A stretch of 7,902 nt of DNA from Roseobacter sp. (GTDB lineage: Bacteria; Pseudomonadota; Alphaproteobacteria; Rhodobacterales; Rhodobacteraceae). The position numbers and the translations under genes are program-made. The stretch is from contig JAGXHB010000270.1 of assembly GCA_024636425.1 (NCBI GenBank), positions 1 to 7,902 on the forward strand. The letters run 5' to 3'. Positions 6,363 through 7,902 of this stretch are shown piece by piece. Positions within the stretch are counted from its first letter, which is position 1, and every line of letters starts with the position of its first letter. A model generated the notes under the pieces. That model saw only the letters and a list, made by a program, of their open reading frames with translations. It was not told the origin of the DNA and ran no database searches.

Positions 6363-6508
6363 CATCAGTCGGCGACAGTCATGCCGGTCTGGCACCAAAG
6401 ACAGGATCGCACTGTTGCGCGCCCAAGGCCACCGGCCTGCGGGCCACCAAAGCCGCACCCGCCTTGCAGTCCCGTGCCAGTGATGACTTGCGCGCAGCCC
6501 TTGCGCAG
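6359..6508 (+). pseudogene. 5' remnant of a gene interrupted by the IS element
   Basis: A frame begins with GTG at 6359, overlapping the hydrolase stop as GTGA, the arrangement typical of translationally coupled genes. It runs 50 codons (VTSVGDSHAGLAPK ... SRASDDLRAALAQ) up to the edge of the IS inverted repeat. It then continues for nine IS-derived codons to a stop at 6536-6538. About two thirds of third codon positions are G or C, which is compatible with coding but lower than I would expect of the neighbours. No domain is recognisable. It could instead be non-coding sequence; the start overlap and the clean cut at the IS edge are the main evidence. Confidence 0.4.
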
Positions 6509-6547
6509 GGTCGTGTCGCGAAGGTGGTGGAAATTTGAAGGTGGCGT
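6509..6547 (+). repeat. Left terminal inverted repeat of the IS256-family element
   Basis: This 39-bp end pairs with 7863-7901 in inverted orientation, with nine mismatches. The best-conserved blocks are GTGTC, CGAA, TGGTGGAAATT and GGCGT. It is the transposase recognition end, 61 bases before the transposase start codon. Confidence 0.85.
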
Positions 6548-6608
6548 AATCTCCGGGTGAACTTGAACCCACCCAACCGGTGGCAGCAACCGCCAAGGAG
6601 ATCACGCC

Positions 6609-7835
6609 ATGAAGAACAATACCGATACTGCCGCACTTTCGCTACTGGCCAATGAAGCGGGCTACGATCCGATCGAGGATCGGCTACGAGAAAATATCCG
6701 CGCTACGATCGAAGCGGTCTTCGAAGAGGAGCTGGACGCGTTTCTGGGGCGCTGCCGTTATGATCGGGGCACCAATAAACCTATGGGCTACCGACACGGT
6801 CATCGCGAGCGTCAGCTTGTCGGCACCTTTGGCGCGGAAACGGTGAGCGTGCCACGCGCCCGCGCCATCGATGAGACCGGCAAGATCACCGAATGGCGCT
6901 CGAAGGCGCTGCCGCGCTATCAGCGGCTGACCAAGAAGGCTGAGGCCCTGATTGCTTCGGTCTATCTGGCCGGGACCAACACGCGGCGCGTGAAACGGGC
7001 GCTGTATGGGCTGTTTGAAGGGGCGGTGAGCAAGGATGTGGTCAGCCGGGCCTGGCGCAAGGTGAAGGTCGACTGGGACGTCTGGGTGGCCCGCGACCTG
7101 GCCAATGAAGACATCGTGCGGCTGATCCTCGACGGCACGGTGATCAAGACACGCATCGACAAGAAAGCCACGAACATTTCGGTGCTGGCTGCCATAGGCG
7201 TGCGCCGGGACGGACAGAAAGTGCTGCTTTCCATCAAGAATATGGGCGGCGAGAGCAAAGCCGCCTGGGGTCAGTTTCTCGGCGATCTTGATGCGAGAGG
7301 CTTGAAGCGACCGGAATTTGTCATTGTCGATGGCGCACCCGGGTTGGAGGCGGCACTCGTCGCGCTCTGGGGCGAGGAGCTGCCGATCCAGCGCTGCACG
7401 GTTCACAAGCACCGCAATCTTCTCGGCCACGCCCCGAAACGCATGCAGGACGAACTCACCGAGGATTACCGCGACATGATCTATGCCGACACCGCAGCCG
7501 AAATCGAAAACCGTCGCAAGGCCTTCCTGCGCAAATGGCGGCTGAAATGCCGCGCGGTTGCGGACAGCCTGGAAGAGGCCGGGGACCGGCTGTTTACCTT
7601 TACGCGGCTGGACCCATCACAGTGGAAGTCGGCGCGGACGACAAACGCCATCGAGCGCCTGAACGAGGAGTTCCGCCGCCGCATCAAGACCCAGACCGTG
7701 CTGCCTTCCGCCGAAACCGTGCCGATGCTCCTCTGGGCGCTGATGGCATCGGGCCAGATCCAGATGCGGAAAGTGGATGGTTGGGAAACCTTGGCTCAGC
7801 CCATCGCCCCGATCAGCCTTGACCTCGCAGCCTGA
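6609..7835 (+). CDS. IS256-family (mutator-type) transposase
   Basis: This 408-residue protein is full length for the family. It begins with the usual N-terminal segment (EAVFEEELDAFLGRCRYDR, then GYRHGHRERQLVGTFG) and the VSVPRAR strand. The DDE catalytic triad is visible: Asp175 in LILDGTVIK, Asp241 in VIVDGAPGL and Glu349 in TTNAIERLNEEFRRR. The spacings of 66 and 108 residues are what IS256 enzymes show. The RCTVHKHRNLL segment after the second Asp is also characteristic. Enzymes of this family move the element through a circular intermediate and duplicate 8-9 bases of target. The start is set by AAGGAG nine bases upstream of ATG. No frameshift or stop interrupts it, so the element may be active. 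Confidence 0.97.
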   Translation: MKNNTDTAALSLLANEAGYDPIEDRLRENIRATIEAVFEEELDAFLGRCRYDRGTNKPMGYRHGHRERQLVGTFGAETVSVPRARAIDETGKITEWRSKALPRYQRLTKKAEALIASVYLAGTNTRRVKRALYGLFEGAVSKDVVSRAWRKVKVDWDVWVARDLANEDIVRLILDGTVIKTRIDKKATNISVLAAIGVRRDGQKVLLSIKNMGGESKAAWGQFLGDLDARGLKRPEFVIVDGAPGLEAALVALWGEELPIQRCTVHKHRNLLGHAPKRMQDELTEDYRDMIYADTAAEIENRRKAFLRKWRLKCRAVADSLEEAGDRLFTFTRLDPSQWKSARTTNAIERLNEEFRRRIKTQTVLPSAETVPMLLWALMASGQIQMRKVDGWETLAQPIAPISLDLAA

Positions 7836-7862
7836 TCAGGCCCAAATCCACATGCTCGGAGA

Positions 7863-7901
7863 ACGCCGCCGGAGAATTTCCACCAGATTCGAGACACAAC
7901 C
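7863..7901 (-). repeat. Right terminal inverted repeat of the IS256-family element
   Basis: This is the reverse-complement partner of 6509-6547. It begins 27 bases after the transposase stop and shares the blocks GTGTC, CGAA, TGGTGGAAATT and GGCGT. Only one base of flanking DNA follows it in the window. Confidence 0.85.
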
Positions 7902-7902
7902 T

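Larger units (their letters stand above)
6509..7901 (+). mobile_element. IS256-family insertion sequence, apparently complete
   Basis: This element of about 1.39 kb holds a single intact IS256-type transposase gene flanked by 39-bp imperfect inverted repeats (30 of 39 positions identical). The outer ends read GGTCGTGTCGCGAA on the left and, reverse-complemented, GGTTGTGTCTCGAA on the right. The size is usual for the family. The right end lies one base before the window ends, so the target-site duplication cannot be read directly. An 8-bp duplication of the left flank TTGCGCAG (6501-6508) would require T at 7902, which is what is seen. The exact termini could be off by a base or two. Confidence 0.88.

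Noticed and set aside
6363..6508. A possible terminator or small RNA after the hydrolase-like gene
   Set aside because: The GC-rich repeats such as GGCCACC do not form a clean stem with a T-run, and an open reading frame explains the stretch at least as well.
5639..6538. A plus-strand open frame of 299 codons overlapping the hydrolase-like gene
   Set aside because: Over most of its length it is an out-of-frame shadow of the hydrolase-like gene. Only its last part, from the GTG at 6359, may be a real gene start and is annotated separately.
6684..7430. A minus-strand open frame of 248 codons within the IS element
   Set aside because: It lies antisense to the intact transposase and has no recognisable motif; IS256 elements carry one gene.
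1..7902. A CRISPR array, tRNA genes or a defence system
   Set aside because: No regularly spaced direct repeats, tRNA-like cloverleaf or defence-gene signatures were seen on either strand.

Overview
The window is high-GC DNA that reads like an alphaproteobacterium, most likely of the Rhodobacterales (Roseobacter) type. The evidence is codon bias, the pcaHG arrangement and the family make-up; no rRNA or other taxonomic marker is present, so the assignment is an inference. It has three blocks.

Block 1 (1-2762) is aromatic catabolism. The 3' end of pcaH, all of pcaG and a beta-keto acid cleavage enzyme (BKACE/DUF849 family) lie head to tail with overlapping start and stop codons, so they form the end of one operon. 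PcaHG opens the ring of protocatechuate. The BKACE probably acts lower in the same pathway, splitting beta-ketoadipate with acetyl-CoA. Convergent to it is a cytochrome P450 resembling the aromatic O-demethylase GcoA. The two convergent genes share a hairpin at their 3' ends. Just upstream of the P450 start is a 15-bp palindrome close to the PcaR/PcaU (IclR-family) operator, which suggests the P450 is controlled together with protocatechuate metabolism. A simple model is that the P450 demethylates a methoxylated aromatic, and the resulting phenol passes to PcaHG and then to the BKACE. Its redox partner is not in the window.

Block 2 (3063-6508) looks like a glycan or cell-surface cassette. A long glycosyltransferase carries one intact GT2-type domain and, before it, what looks like a degenerate second copy. 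It is followed by an alpha/beta-hydrolase-like protein with a GTSMG nucleophile elbow. A third reading frame starts with GTG overlapping the hydrolase stop codon and is cut after 50 codons by an insertion sequence.

Block 3 (6509-7901) is an apparently complete IS256-family element. It has 39-bp imperfect terminal inverted repeats and an intact 408-residue DDE transposase. The right end falls one base before the window ends.

I saw no CRISPR array, tRNA, rRNA, toxin-antitoxin pair or defence island. The most interesting points are the BKACE at the end of a protocatechuate operon, the PcaR-like operator at the P450, the duplicated glycosyltransferase module and the IS-interrupted gene.
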